Source: an uncultured Eubacteriales bacterium
Lineage (GTDB): Bacteria > Bacillota > Clostridia > Oscillospirales > Acutalibacteraceae
DNA: 64,000 bases
Assembly: GCA_910584745.1 (NCBI GenBank)
Contig: CAJUDG010000002.1
Coordinates: forward strand, 124,001 to 188,000
Reading direction: 5' to 3'
Positions 43,077-50,511 of this stretch are shown here, piece by piece. How positions within the stretch are numbered: the first letter of the stretch is position 1; each line of letters begins with the position of its first letter. Below the pieces are notes generated by a model. It ran no database searches, was not told the DNA's origin, and saw nothing but the letters and a program-made list of their open reading frames with translations. Made by a program: the position numbers and the translations under genes.

Positions 43077-43265
43077 ATGACAAAGAAATGGTGGAAAGCA
43101 GCAGGAGTTAGAGCGGTCAAGACTGTGGCACAGACAGCGGTAGCGACCATAGGGACCACCGCAATGTTCTCGGAGGTCAACTGGCTGGTGGTTGGCAGCA
43201 CGGCCCTGCTGGCCGGGGTGCTGTCCCTGCTGACGAGCGTTGCGGGCTTGCCGGAGGTGGAGTGA
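43077..43265 (+). CDS. Holin (r1t-type)
   Basis: 62 residues: KKWWKAAGVRAVKTVAQTAV, then two hydrophobic helices (ATIGTTAMF and VVGSTALLAGVLSLLTSV). Matches small r1t-family holins that time lysis. Stop overlaps the endolysin start. Confidence 0.88.
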   Translation: MTKKWWKAAGVRAVKTVAQTAVATIGTTAMFSEVNWLVVGSTALLAGVLSLLTSVAGLPEVE

Positions 43266-44110
43266 TGGCGGTATTCGGCGTTGACATTTCGGAGAATAAC
43301 GGCTCGGTAGACTTCGCGGCGCTCAAGGGGTTCGGGGTCAAGTTCGTGCTGATTCGCTGCGGCTATGGGGACAATATTGCCTCCCAGGATGACAGCCGCT
43401 TTTTTGAGAACGTCCGCAAGGCCCAGGCGGCGGGTATTCCCTATGGTATATACCTATACTCCTATGCTCTGAATACCTCCCAGGCCAAGAGCGAGGCGGC
43501 CCATGCCCTGCGGCTCCTGGGGCAGATTGCCAAGCCAGCTTATGGCGTGTGGTTCGACATGGAAGATGGCGACGACTATAAAGCCCGGAACGGTATGCCC
43601 TCCAATGATACCCTGGTGAAGATCTGCGAGGCGTTCTGCGTGGAGCTGGAAGCCCAGGGGTACTATACCGGCATTTACTCAGCGCTGAGCTGGCTAGAGA
43701 ATCAGCTGAACGACTCCCGGCTGGATAAGTACGACAAGTGGGTGGCCCAATGGAATGCTACCTGCGACTACCGAAAGCCCTACGGCATTTGGCAGTACAC
43801 AGACGAGCTGTACATCGGCGGACGGCGCTTTGACGCAAACTATGCCTATAAAGATTATCCGGCACTGACAGGCAAAAAGGAGGAAACAGAGTTGACAGAG
43901 GCACAGGTGCGGGCGGTTGCCCGAGACGAATACAAGAAACAGAATCCCACCTACAACACCGTAGATGAAGTCCCGGCTTACTGGCGGGAAGATATCCGCC
44001 AGCTGGTGGAGCAGGGTATTATCTCTGGTGTTGGCGGCGGCAAGCTGGGTCTGACTCACAGCGATTGCAAGGCTGCCGTGATTGCCAAGCGCATCCGGGA
44101 GAAGTTGTAA
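43265..44110 (+). CDS. GH25 muramidase endolysin
   Basis: 281 residues from ATG 43265, six bases after GGAGGT. VFGVDISENNG and VWFDMEDGD mark the glycoside hydrolase 25 lysozyme active site; domain spans residues 1-190. The C-terminus (VDEVPAYWREDIRQLVEQGIISG) is a cell-wall-binding type repeat common in clostridial endolysins. Cuts peptidoglycan at the end of infection. Confidence 0.95.
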   Translation: MAVFGVDISENNGSVDFAALKGFGVKFVLIRCGYGDNIASQDDSRFFENVRKAQAAGIPYGIYLYSYALNTSQAKSEAAHALRLLGQIAKPAYGVWFDMEDGDDYKARNGMPSNDTLVKICEAFCVELEAQGYYTGIYSALSWLENQLNDSRLDKYDKWVAQWNATCDYRKPYGIWQYTDELYIGGRRFDANYAYKDYPALTGKKEETELTEAQVRAVARDEYKKQNPTYNTVDEVPAYWREDIRQLVEQGIISGVGGGKLGLTHSDCKAAVIAKRIREKL

Positions 44111-44117
44111 CATAAGG

Positions 44118-44160
44118 AAGCCCCGGTCTTCTCTTTTACGAGGGAGGCCGGGGCTTTTTT
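44118..44160 (+). terminator. Intrinsic terminator after the endolysin
   Basis: AAGCCCCGG (44118-44126) pairs with CCGGGGCTT (44148-44156), followed by TTTTTT. Ends the late transcript; beyond it genes run on the minus strand. Confidence 0.92.
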
Positions 44161-44170
44161 GTTTTCCGCA

Positions 44171-44365
44171 TTATGCCTGCCGGGCCTCCTCCACGTGGGC
44201 CCTGGCGGCGCTCAGGGTATCGAACCAGTCTAGGTAGATATCTTTCATCCTGGTGCTCTTGAACGTGTTGTCGGGCCTGCTAGAGGCCTCTATGGTGTCC
44301 ACGATATTGGAAACCACCCGCCCCCGCTCATCGAAAGAAGTGCACACGCAGTAATAGGTTTTCAT
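44171..44365 (-). CDS. Small hypothetical protein (cargo block)
   Basis: 64 residues from ATG 44365 behind GGGAGGACTGACT, which also holds the stop of the gene upstream. Begins KTYYCVCTSFDERGRVVSN; beta-rich start, helical end. Not recognised. Confidence 0.7.
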   Translation of the reverse strand: MKTYYCVCTSFDERGRVVSNIVDTIEASSRPDNTFKSTRMKDIYLDWFDTLSAARAHVEEARQA

Positions 44366-44367
44366 AG

Positions 44368-44499
44368 TCAGTCCTCCCATTCCATTTGGCTGCGGAGCCG
44401 CCGGGCATATTCATTATACTGCCGGACCTGCTCCGGGTCGTTCCAGTCGGTTTGCTGGTGTTTTTCCTGTAAGAGCTTATAATATTCTTCTCGTGTCAT
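44368..44499 (-). CDS. 43-residue small protein
   Basis: ATG 44499 after AAAGGAAACAC, stop at 44368. Reads MTREEYYKLLQEKHQQ, then YNEYARRLRSQMEWED: a short charged helix. Coupled to the next gene, whose ATG is 2 bp beyond the stop. Confidence 0.6.
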   Translation of the reverse strand: MTREEYYKLLQEKHQQTDWNDPEQVRQYNEYARRLRSQMEWED

Positions 44500-44543
44500 G
44501 GTGTTTCCTTTCTCTACTTTTTAGTAGGGGATATGGCCTCTTT

Positions 44544-44978
44544 TCACTCTCTGCAAGCCGCTTCACGCTTTGCCTTGTACCGCTGGAACCGAACTGCCCG
44601 AGCGGCCTCAGCCTCCTGCCGGGTGCCGTAGAATTTCCCGCCCCGCTGGCTCACCCCAACCTGGAAGAACCGCTCCTGCCGCAACTGGTCTAAGTGGTTA
44701 TTCCAGGGGGTGAACCAGTTGCTGTCATCGTGCGGGGTCACTCGGTCTCTTTCCGGCACACGCCCCACGGTGATCTCCACGCCCGTCAGGCTGTGCAAGC
44801 TCTCACAATCATCGAACCGGCGAACCAGCACCCGGAGTATTTCTTTCCCATCGGTCAGGTCGACTTTGGAGATTTCCCCCTCGCTGCCGTTCATGCTGGC
44901 CGTGTTCAGTGTGTAGCCCGCGGTTATGTACTCGGAAACGATTTCGGTAAAGCGCTTATTGATATCAATGTATTTCAT
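44544..44978 (-). CDS. Hypothetical protein (cargo block)
   Basis: 144 residues from ATG 44978 (GAAAGGAAAGAATC upstream). N-terminal YIDINKRFTEIVSEYITAGY and an Arg-rich C-terminus (RFQRYKAKREA). Soluble, no known domain seen. Confidence 0.7.
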   Translation of the reverse strand: MKYIDINKRFTEIVSEYITAGYTLNTASMNGSEGEISKVDLTDGKEILRVLVRRFDDCESLHSLTGVEITVGRVPERDRVTPHDDSNWFTPWNNHLDQLRQERFFQVGVSQRGGKFYGTRQEAEAARAVRFQRYKAKREAACRE

Positions 44979-44995
44979 GATTCTTTCCTTTCTGC

Positions 44996-45060
44996 CCTGC
45001 CATCGTCAGGCCGGGTAGGGCGGTTCCCGGCGACCGCCATGCGGCGGTTTCGGCTTTATT
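44996..45060 (-). repeat. Intergenic hairpin repeat, copy 1
   Basis: Contains ACCGCC-GCAT-GGCGGT and a CCGGG...CCCGG stem on the minus strand. Shares order and several words (CTGCCATC, TTTCGGCTT) with the copy at 45361, so the small genes here are separated by related elements. Confidence 0.55.
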
Positions 45061-45325
45061 TTTTCAGAAGTGCAGCATAACCGTCAATATCGAGCTTGCT
45101 GTTCTTAACCAGAATCACGTCGTCAATTTTTATGTAGCCGATACGATCACAGCCGTTATCATCCCAGGAGCCGCTTTCTACATCATGCCCCATGCTCATA
45201 ATCACGTCGAGATACCCGCGCAACATGCCAGCGGTAAAAGAACTACGCTGTACGTCGAATTTGTCAGCATTTTCAAAATTGAGGCTTGCAGCCTTCTCAA
45301 TACGATGGATAAGTGAATTAAACAT
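45056..45325 (-). CDS. Hypothetical protein (cargo block)
   Basis: 89 residues from ATG 45325 behind GCGGAGGTATAAA. Starts FNSLIHRIEKAASLNFENAD; later VESGSWDDNGCDRIGYIKIDDVI. Not recognised. Confidence 0.65.
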   Translation of the reverse strand: MFNSLIHRIEKAASLNFENADKFDVQRSSFTAGMLRGYLDVIMSMGHDVESGSWDDNGCDRIGYIKIDDVILVKNSKLDIDGYAALLKK

Positions 45326-45360
45326 TTTATACCTCCGCTTATTTTGGGTTTGTTTCTGGC

Positions 45361-45425
45361 CTGCCATCTTCAGCACCGGGAGGCCGTTCCTCGGTGGACG
45401 CCCTTGCGGGCGTTTCGGCTTATAT
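45361..45425 (-). repeat. Intergenic hairpin repeat, copy 2
   Basis: Second copy of the element at 44996: CGCCC-GCAA-GGGCG and CACCG...CGGTG stems on the minus strand, same flanking words. Confidence 0.55.
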
Positions 45426-45431
45426 CGCGAT

Positions 45432-45644
45432 TCAGATTCTTGCAGCGAGAGCACATTGCGCGTCCATCAAGATAGCGACATCAGCATCGTATAAACTTTT
45501 TGTTACGTTATAGAATTCAATGTCTCTCTCCGCTTTGAAATGCTCCATCGACGCTTTGTTTTCGGCGCACCGCTTTTCGACGCGAGAGATATTTTCTTTC
45601 AGTTCTTCCGTAGTATACTTCGCAAATCTTTCTCTGATTGTCAT
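45432..45644 (-). CDS. Small coiled-coil protein (cargo block)
   Basis: 70 residues from ATG 45644 after GGAGAAAATAAA. Mostly one helix pair: YTTEELKENISRVEKRCAEN then HFKAERDIEFYNVTKSLYD. First gene of the minus-strand block; upstream AT-rich DNA (45645-45760) probably holds its promoter. Confidence 0.65.
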   Translation of the reverse strand: MTIRERFAKYTTEELKENISRVEKRCAENKASMEHFKAERDIEFYNVTKSLYDADVAILMDAQCALAARI

Positions 45645-45761
45645 TTTATTTTCTCCTTTGCTGCTTTCGTTTCCTTTACCTTACAATGCCATTATACAGC
45701 ATTTGCTTAACAATGTCAAGGGATTTTGACAAGAAAATTCTAAATATTTTCCGCTTTTCGC

Positions 45762-45790
45762 TTGACATGGTTTAGAAGATACTGTATACT
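45762..45790 (+). promoter_or_regulatory. Consensus promoter for the HTH gene
   Basis: TTGACA (45762-45767), 17-bp spacer, TATACT (45785-45790). One of the best sigma-A promoters in the prophage; likely active in the lysogen. Confidence 0.85.
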
Positions 45791-45812
45791 CGTAATCGCG
45801 GAGGTGATAGCT

Positions 45813-46022
45813 GTGACAGTAGAGCAAAAATTAAAAATGGCTTTATCCTATAGAGGGATTAGTCAATCTGAGTTGGCTCGACGTATGAATACAACGCCAT
45901 CGAATTTGAATCAAAAAGTTAAGCGAAACACCTTAACCAAAGAGGAACTTGAGCAGATAGCTGATGTACTAGACTGCACTTGGCGGGCTGAGTTTGTTTT
46001 TGAAGATGGGACGACAATTTAG
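45813..46022 (+). CDS. Small XRE-type HTH regulator
   Basis: 69 residues from GTG 45813 after GGAGGTGATAGCT. EQKLKMALSYRGISQSELAR and TPSNLNQKVKRNTLTKEEL form a helix-turn-helix; ends FVFEDGTTI. Plus strand between divergent minus-strand genes; may govern the cargo block or the recombinase. Confidence 0.82.
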   Translation: MTVEQKLKMALSYRGISQSELARRMNTTPSNLNQKVKRNTLTKEELEQIADVLDCTWRAEFVFEDGTTI

Positions 46023-46033
46023 GCAAAAAGAAA

Positions 46034-46067
46034 GGCCCCGACGCCTATACGCCGTGGGCTTTTCGCG
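46034..46067 (+). terminator. Terminator-like hairpin after the HTH gene
   Basis: GGCCC...GGGCTTTT with inner CG/CG pairs. Directly beyond, AAGTGTTCAAT is tandemly repeated (about 46071-46093), a possible recombinase-site relic. Confidence 0.55.
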
Positions 46068-46098
46068 GTAAAAGTGTTCAATAAAGTGTTCAATCAAT

Positions 46099-47455
46099 TC
46101 ATAGAACCGCATAAATACTGGGGTTTGGGCGATTGTAAAGGGGTTCGATTCCCACAAGGTCATAGGATATGTCAATCCGCTGTTCCCTGTGTCCGCTGGA
46201 CTTGTCTGGCGCGTGGACATATACCGCCTTTACCATGTCGTTCAGTATGGCGGGCGTCAGCTCGTCCAAATCCAGATACTTCCGTACCTTGCCTATAAAC
46301 CTGTCAATGTTTTCTGCCTGTTCTTCCTGCTGTGTAATATCTTCGTTCAGTTGCAACAGCTTTTCCCGCAGCTCCGCTTGCTCCTGCTCGTAATCGTCAG
46401 AGAGCATTTGAAATCTGCTGTCAGAAAGTTTACCATTGGCGTTGTCCTCGTAAATACGCTTGAATAATCGGTCAAGTTCCTCTATCCGCCGCTCTGCCTG
46501 TGTCAGTTGCCTTTTCTTCGCAGCAAGCTCCCGTTTCGCTTCGGTTTTCTGCTTTGCGCCCATAGCCTGTCTAAAGCGTTCTTCATGGTTCGCAACACAG
46601 GCAATCACCAACCGCATATGCGCAAGCACACCCTGTTCCAGCACAACGGCGCGGATAAAGTGAGTAGAGCAGACTTCTTTCCCCTTGAGCCTTGACGTGG
46701 AGCAGACAAAGTGATCTTGCCTTGCTTCAAAGTTTTTGCTGGTGCAGTAGTACAGCTTTTCGCCACAATCAGCACAGCGGACAATGCCGGAGAACATATT
46801 TGTCTTTCCTATCCTTGTCGGGCGGCGTTTATTTTTCCGTAGCTCCTGCACCCGCGCCCATGTGTCAGCGTCTATGATGGCTTCGTGGGTGTTTTCAAAC
46901 ACAAGCTGTTTGTCTGACGGATTTTGAAGCGTTTTCTTGCTTTTGTAGGACTGCCTGTAGGTTTTGAAGTTCACCGTATGTCCCTGATACTCTGGACGCT
47001 CCAAAATGTCAGCTATGGTGTCGCTCGTCCAGTTACAGGGATTATCCGGCGGCGCGTTTCTTGTTGCTCTCCCTGTCTGCATAAAGTGGATTGTCGGCGT
47101 TATTACCTTATCCGCTTTCAGAATACGGGCAATCTGCGACGGCCCATAACCGTCAAGACACAGGGCGAATATCCGCTTGACTACCTCGGCGGCTCCCTCG
47201 TCCACAATCCAGCGCTTCGGATTATCGGGGCCTTTCCTGTACCCATAGGGCGGGTTGGTACAAAGGTGTTCACCCGCTTCCCCTTTGGACTTCATCACAG
47301 CGCGGATTTTCTTACTGGTGTCCTTGGCGTACCACTCGTTGATGATGTTCAAAAAGGGCGTGAAATCGCTATCCTGCTGGTTCGCGCTGTCTATACTGTT
47401 GTTAATTGCAATGAAGCGCACACCCTTTTCCACAAAGAGGACTTCCGTATATAAG
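46099..47455 (-). pseudogene. Large serine recombinase missing its catalytic N-terminus
   Basis: At least 440 residues starting in frame at about LYTEVLFVEKGVRFIAINN. What remains is the end of the resolvase fold, the recombinase domain (GYRKGPDNPKRWIVDEGAAE), a zinc ribbon (IVRCADCGEKLYYC, then CSTSRLKGKEVC) and the coiled-coil C-terminus. The first about 100 residues, including the nucleophile Ser and the YxRxS motif of TnpX-like enzymes, are absent: upstream the sequence changes to a kinase gene near 47450-47460. It cannot be active by itself. Confidence 0.88.
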
Positions 47456-47834
47456 AGCTCTCGATAATCGTGATAGGTGACGGCTTTAGATGCACCGGCT
47501 CCAGCATGGCGGGCTTGTGTGCGTCATAGGATCTGTACACCACCGGGCGGCCCGCTTTCAGGGGCAGCAGGACTTCCTCCAGCACACGCTCCCGGTCAAC
47601 ATTTCCGCCAGGTTCCGCAAAACGCTCTGGCGTCCGCTGCTCGGGCCGGAGGAAGAAGTCGTCCATATGTACCACCGCCGCGCCAGCTTTCTCCTGAAGC
47701 ACCCTTGCAAAAGTGGTCTTCCCCGAGCCGCACCGGCCATCTATCGCCAACAATATGGGCTGTTTTGGGAGCGTCTTAATAAACGCAAGGAGCGTTTCGG
47801 CGGCAGAGGATACGTCAGCTTTCAGCTTTTTCAT
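47391..47834 (-). pseudogene. Uridine-kinase-like P-loop gene truncated at the recombinase junction
   Basis: Genuine part runs from ATG 47834 to about 47455: PILLAIDGRCGSGKTTFARVL (Walker A), VVHMDDFFLRPEQR and ending PITIIESSY. Normal relatives continue with about 60 more residues. The last 19 codons before the stop (from IRKSS on) are an out-of-frame reading of recombinase DNA. Overlaps the ECF gene end by 20 bp. Disrupted gene marking the right edge of the mobile DNA. Confidence 0.85.
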
Positions 47835-48384
47835 TCTGTACTCCCCGCTTTGTATGAAAGGGCACCAGCCCCGTGCGGCCCAGGGCCAGCATGATCACCG
47901 GAATCAGGACAAGTTGGGCAATTATGCCGGGGATGGCATTGATAAACGCCCCGGCTAAGAACATCTGCACCGAGAAACCGTCGCCAAATATCCCCAGCTG
48001 GATGGTCTGCACGACGCCCCACACCACGCGCCCCGCAAGCATGGCAATAACCAGGCTGCGGTACAGCGCCAGCAGGCATTTCCACTTGGAGAGGGAATAG
48101 AGCAGCCCGGCCACCAGGCCGTAGGTCATCAGCTCAAAGGCCATGCCCGTGGCGGCAGGGAAGAAGACCGGCATACCGAATATGGCTGACCGCAGCAGCG
48201 GCAGCACAAAGCCCACCACGGCCCCGCTCTGCCAGCCGCACACGAACCCGCAGAGCAAGACGGGGATGTGCATGGGCAGGAGCATTTGGCCTATTTGGGG
48301 TATTTGGGCGGTGAAGAAGGGCAGAACCAAGCCGATTGCCAGGAATATTGCGGATAGAACGATGTTTTTGGTAAGTGATTTCAT
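47815..48384 (-). CDS. ECF transporter S-component
   Basis: 189 residues from ATG 48384 (AAGGAGATAACCGCC upstream). About six membrane helices; LPFFTAQIPQIGQMLLPMHI and GFVCGWQSGAVVGFVLPLLRSAIFG are the hallmark of this S-component subfamily. Substrate unknown; the linked kinase hints at a nucleoside or vitamin-like compound. EcfA/A'/T must be encoded elsewhere. Confidence 0.88.
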   Translation of the reverse strand: MKSLTKNIVLSAIFLAIGLVLPFFTAQIPQIGQMLLPMHIPVLLCGFVCGWQSGAVVGFVLPLLRSAIFGMPVFFPAATGMAFELMTYGLVAGLLYSLSKWKCLLALYRSLVIAMLAGRVVWGVVQTIQLGIFGDGFSVQMFLAGAFINAIPGIIAQLVLIPVIMLALGRTGLVPFHTKRGVQNEKAES

Positions 48385-48409
48385 GGCGGTTATCTCCTTT
48401 GTACAGCAT

Positions 48410-49591
48410 TTACTGTTTTCCTGCCGCCTGCAGCGCTTCCTTGAATTTCCCCAGCACCCCCGGTATATCAATGTCCTGTGGGCACAACTTCTCACAGGCC
48501 CCGCAGCCCAGGCAGGCCGAGGGCAGCTCCTTTTCTCCCATGGCGTTCAGTGTGAAGCTGAGGGAGCCCAGGCTCTTGTTATAATTCATTTCATTATACA
48601 TAGAAATTAGCTTGGGGATGTCCAGCCCTTGTGGGCAGGCTTCGCAGCAGTAGCGGCAGGCGGTGCAGGGCACCAGGTCGGCCATAGAGGCCACCACCTT
48701 TTGCAGCAGGGCCTTGTCCGCATCTGTGGCGGGGTCGGCTTTCGAGAAGAGCCCCAGGTTTTCTTCCAGCTGCTCCATGGTGGTCATGCCGGAGAGCACC
48801 ACCTGCACCCCGGGCAGGCTTTGCAGGAAACGGAAGGCCCATGCCGCCATGGAATCCTTTGGGCGGGCGGCTTTTAAGAGCTCCTGGCAGTCGGGCCGCA
48901 GATTGGCAAGGCTGCCGCCCCGCACCGGCTCCATGACGATGACCGGGATGCCTCTTTCCTCCAAAAGCCGGTACTTGCTTTTTGCGTCCTGCAGCTCCCA
49001 GTCCAGGTAGTTGAGCTGGATCTGCACGAACTCGAAGGTGTCCGGGTAATGGTCTAAGAACTTTTCGATGGTGTCAGCCCGCCCGTGGGCAGAGAAGCCC
49101 AGGTACCTGATCTTCCCGGCCTTTTTCTGCTCCAGCAGGTAGCGCACCACGCCCAATTCCTCGTTGGTGTAGAAGTCGTAAGATGTCTCGCACAGGTTGT
49201 GCAGGAGGTAAAAATCGAAGTAGTCCACGCCGCACTTTTCCAGCTGCTCCTCAAAAATGGAGGCAATGGACTTCACTTCCTCCCCGGCCAAGTATCCCTG
49301 GAACCCCAGCTTGCCGTCCTTGTAATTCATCATGTGCCCCGGCATTTTCGAGGCTAAGTACCAGGTGTCCCGGGGGAACTGGCTGAGTACCTTCCCCACA
49401 AAGCCCTCGGATTCGCCCCCGTGGTAGCGGTAGGCGGTGTCAAAATAGTTGATCCCTTGATGGTAGGCGCGCTCGATGATGGCCCGGGCTTTTTCCTGGT
49501 CGATGGGCCCGCGCTCGCACAGGGTGGGTAGGCGCATGTTGCCCATGCCTAGGGTGGAAAGGTTCAGGTCTTGGAATGGTTTGTACAGCAT
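48410..49591 (-). CDS. Aldo/keto reductase with C-terminal 2[4Fe-4S] ferredoxin domain
   Basis: 393 residues. AKR barrel with FDTAYRYHGGESE and the Lys/His sites (LASKMP, YFDFYLLHNL), then CTACRYCCEACPQG and CLGCGACEKLCPQD, each a 4Fe-4S cluster site. Such fusions probably pass electrons between ferredoxin clusters and the barrel's nucleotide cofactor. Own MerR-type promoter upstream; likely co-transcribed with the ECF gene. Confidence 0.9.
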   Translation of the reverse strand: MLYKPFQDLNLSTLGMGNMRLPTLCERGPIDQEKARAIIERAYHQGINYFDTAYRYHGGESEGFVGKVLSQFPRDTWYLASKMPGHMMNYKDGKLGFQGYLAGEEVKSIASIFEEQLEKCGVDYFDFYLLHNLCETSYDFYTNEELGVVRYLLEQKKAGKIRYLGFSAHGRADTIEKFLDHYPDTFEFVQIQLNYLDWELQDAKSKYRLLEERGIPVIVMEPVRGGSLANLRPDCQELLKAARPKDSMAAWAFRFLQSLPGVQVVLSGMTTMEQLEENLGLFSKADPATDADKALLQKVVASMADLVPCTACRYCCEACPQGLDIPKLISMYNEMNYNKSLGSLSFTLNAMGEKELPSACLGCGACEKLCPQDIDIPGVLGKFKEALQAAGKQ

Positions 49592-49618
49592 GATGGTTCC
49601 TCCTCGCGGTTTTTATCC

Positions 49619-49649
49619 ATTTTAACATTTAGAGTACGGTCTAGGTCAA
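49619..49649 (-). promoter_or_regulatory. MerR-type promoter with 19-bp spacer
   Basis: On the minus strand TTGACC (49649-49644), 19-bp spacer with the dyad-like TAGACCGTACTCTA, then TAAAAT (49624-49619) preceded by TG. A 19-bp spacer with such a dyad is typical of promoters twisted open by MerR-family activators. No MerR gene is in the window. Confidence 0.6.
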
Positions 49650-49663
49650 TAGGCACAGGAAAA

Positions 49664-50494
49664 TTACGAAGCATAAACAGTATGTCCTTTCAGTGCGACT
49701 GCCTGCCCCGGGGCTGCAACAAGGATACGCTCCGGCTTCTCGGTCTTGTCCAAAAGCACCTGCGGGTCGGCATTAAATGGCGTAAAGTCAGGCGCGTCCA
49801 CCGTGCCCCAATGGATGCACAGGAGTTTGGCGTTGGGGTAAGCATTCGCCAGCTTTACAGCCCCCTCCAAGCCGATATGCCAGCTATCGTTGGAAAAGTC
49901 AAACAGTATAACATCCGGCTGGGGCATTTCCAGGTGCTCGGGCAGCAGGCGGGAGTCCCCCGGCAGCCAGATGGCGCCGTCCGGCGTGTCCAGCCAGTAA
50001 CCGCAATAGTCCTCCCGCTTCCACTGCCGGTACTGGTGGTCGGGGGAATCGTTCTGCCAGTTGTGCCAGGCCGGGGTAGCCGTCACTTCTACCGGCCCGA
50101 TGGAGAATTTCTCCCCAATCCCATGGCAAGTGCCGGGCAGGCCGTTCTCCCTCAGGGCCTGCGCCAAATAACCGGGGGCGTGATAGGACTTGCACACACC
50201 CATCAGGTGCTGGCAGGTAGGGACACTGAAATGGTCGTTGTCAATGTGGGTGATGAGAATGCCGTCCAGGTGGGGCACCTGGCAGGCGGCAATGGGCGGC
50301 TCAAAGAGCAGGGGCATATCGAAGCCCTCCAGCACCGGGTCGATCATCAGCACAATTCCCCGGCTGTTGAGCATGACCCCTCCGCCGCCCAGCCAGCGCA
50401 ATTCAGTGTGCTCCAGCTTGTCAAATGCTGATAATGCAATCTCCCGTGTGGGCCCGGGCATGGCCTGGCCTTTTTCAGATACGCGAATCTTCAT
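49664..50494 (-). CDS. Metallo-beta-lactamase-fold hydrolase (UlaG-like)
   Basis: 276 residues from ATG 50494 after ACGGAGAACACATT. ITHIDNDHFSVPT is the metal-binding HxDxDH-type motif; WLGGGGVML and LPGDSRLLPEH fit the UlaG/L-ascorbate-6-phosphate lactonase-like branch. Substrate unknown. Last gene of the surface-flavodoxin operon. Confidence 0.85.
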   Translation of the reverse strand: MKIRVSEKGQAMPGPTREIALSAFDKLEHTELRWLGGGGVMLNSRGIVLMIDPVLEGFDMPLLFEPPIAACQVPHLDGILITHIDNDHFSVPTCQHLMGVCKSYHAPGYLAQALRENGLPGTCHGIGEKFSIGPVEVTATPAWHNWQNDSPDHQYRQWKREDYCGYWLDTPDGAIWLPGDSRLLPEHLEMPQPDVILFDFSNDSWHIGLEGAVKLANAYPNAKLLCIHWGTVDAPDFTPFNADPQVLLDKTEKPERILVAAPGQAVALKGHTVYAS

Positions 50495-50511
50495 AATGTG
50501 TTCTCCGTTTT

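Noticed and set aside
46136..46156. GGGGTTCGATTCCCAC on the plus strand resembles a tRNA T-arm
   Set aside because: It lies in the recombinase C-terminal codons (GIEPL on the minus strand), only three stem pairs form, and no acceptor or anticodon arms surround it.
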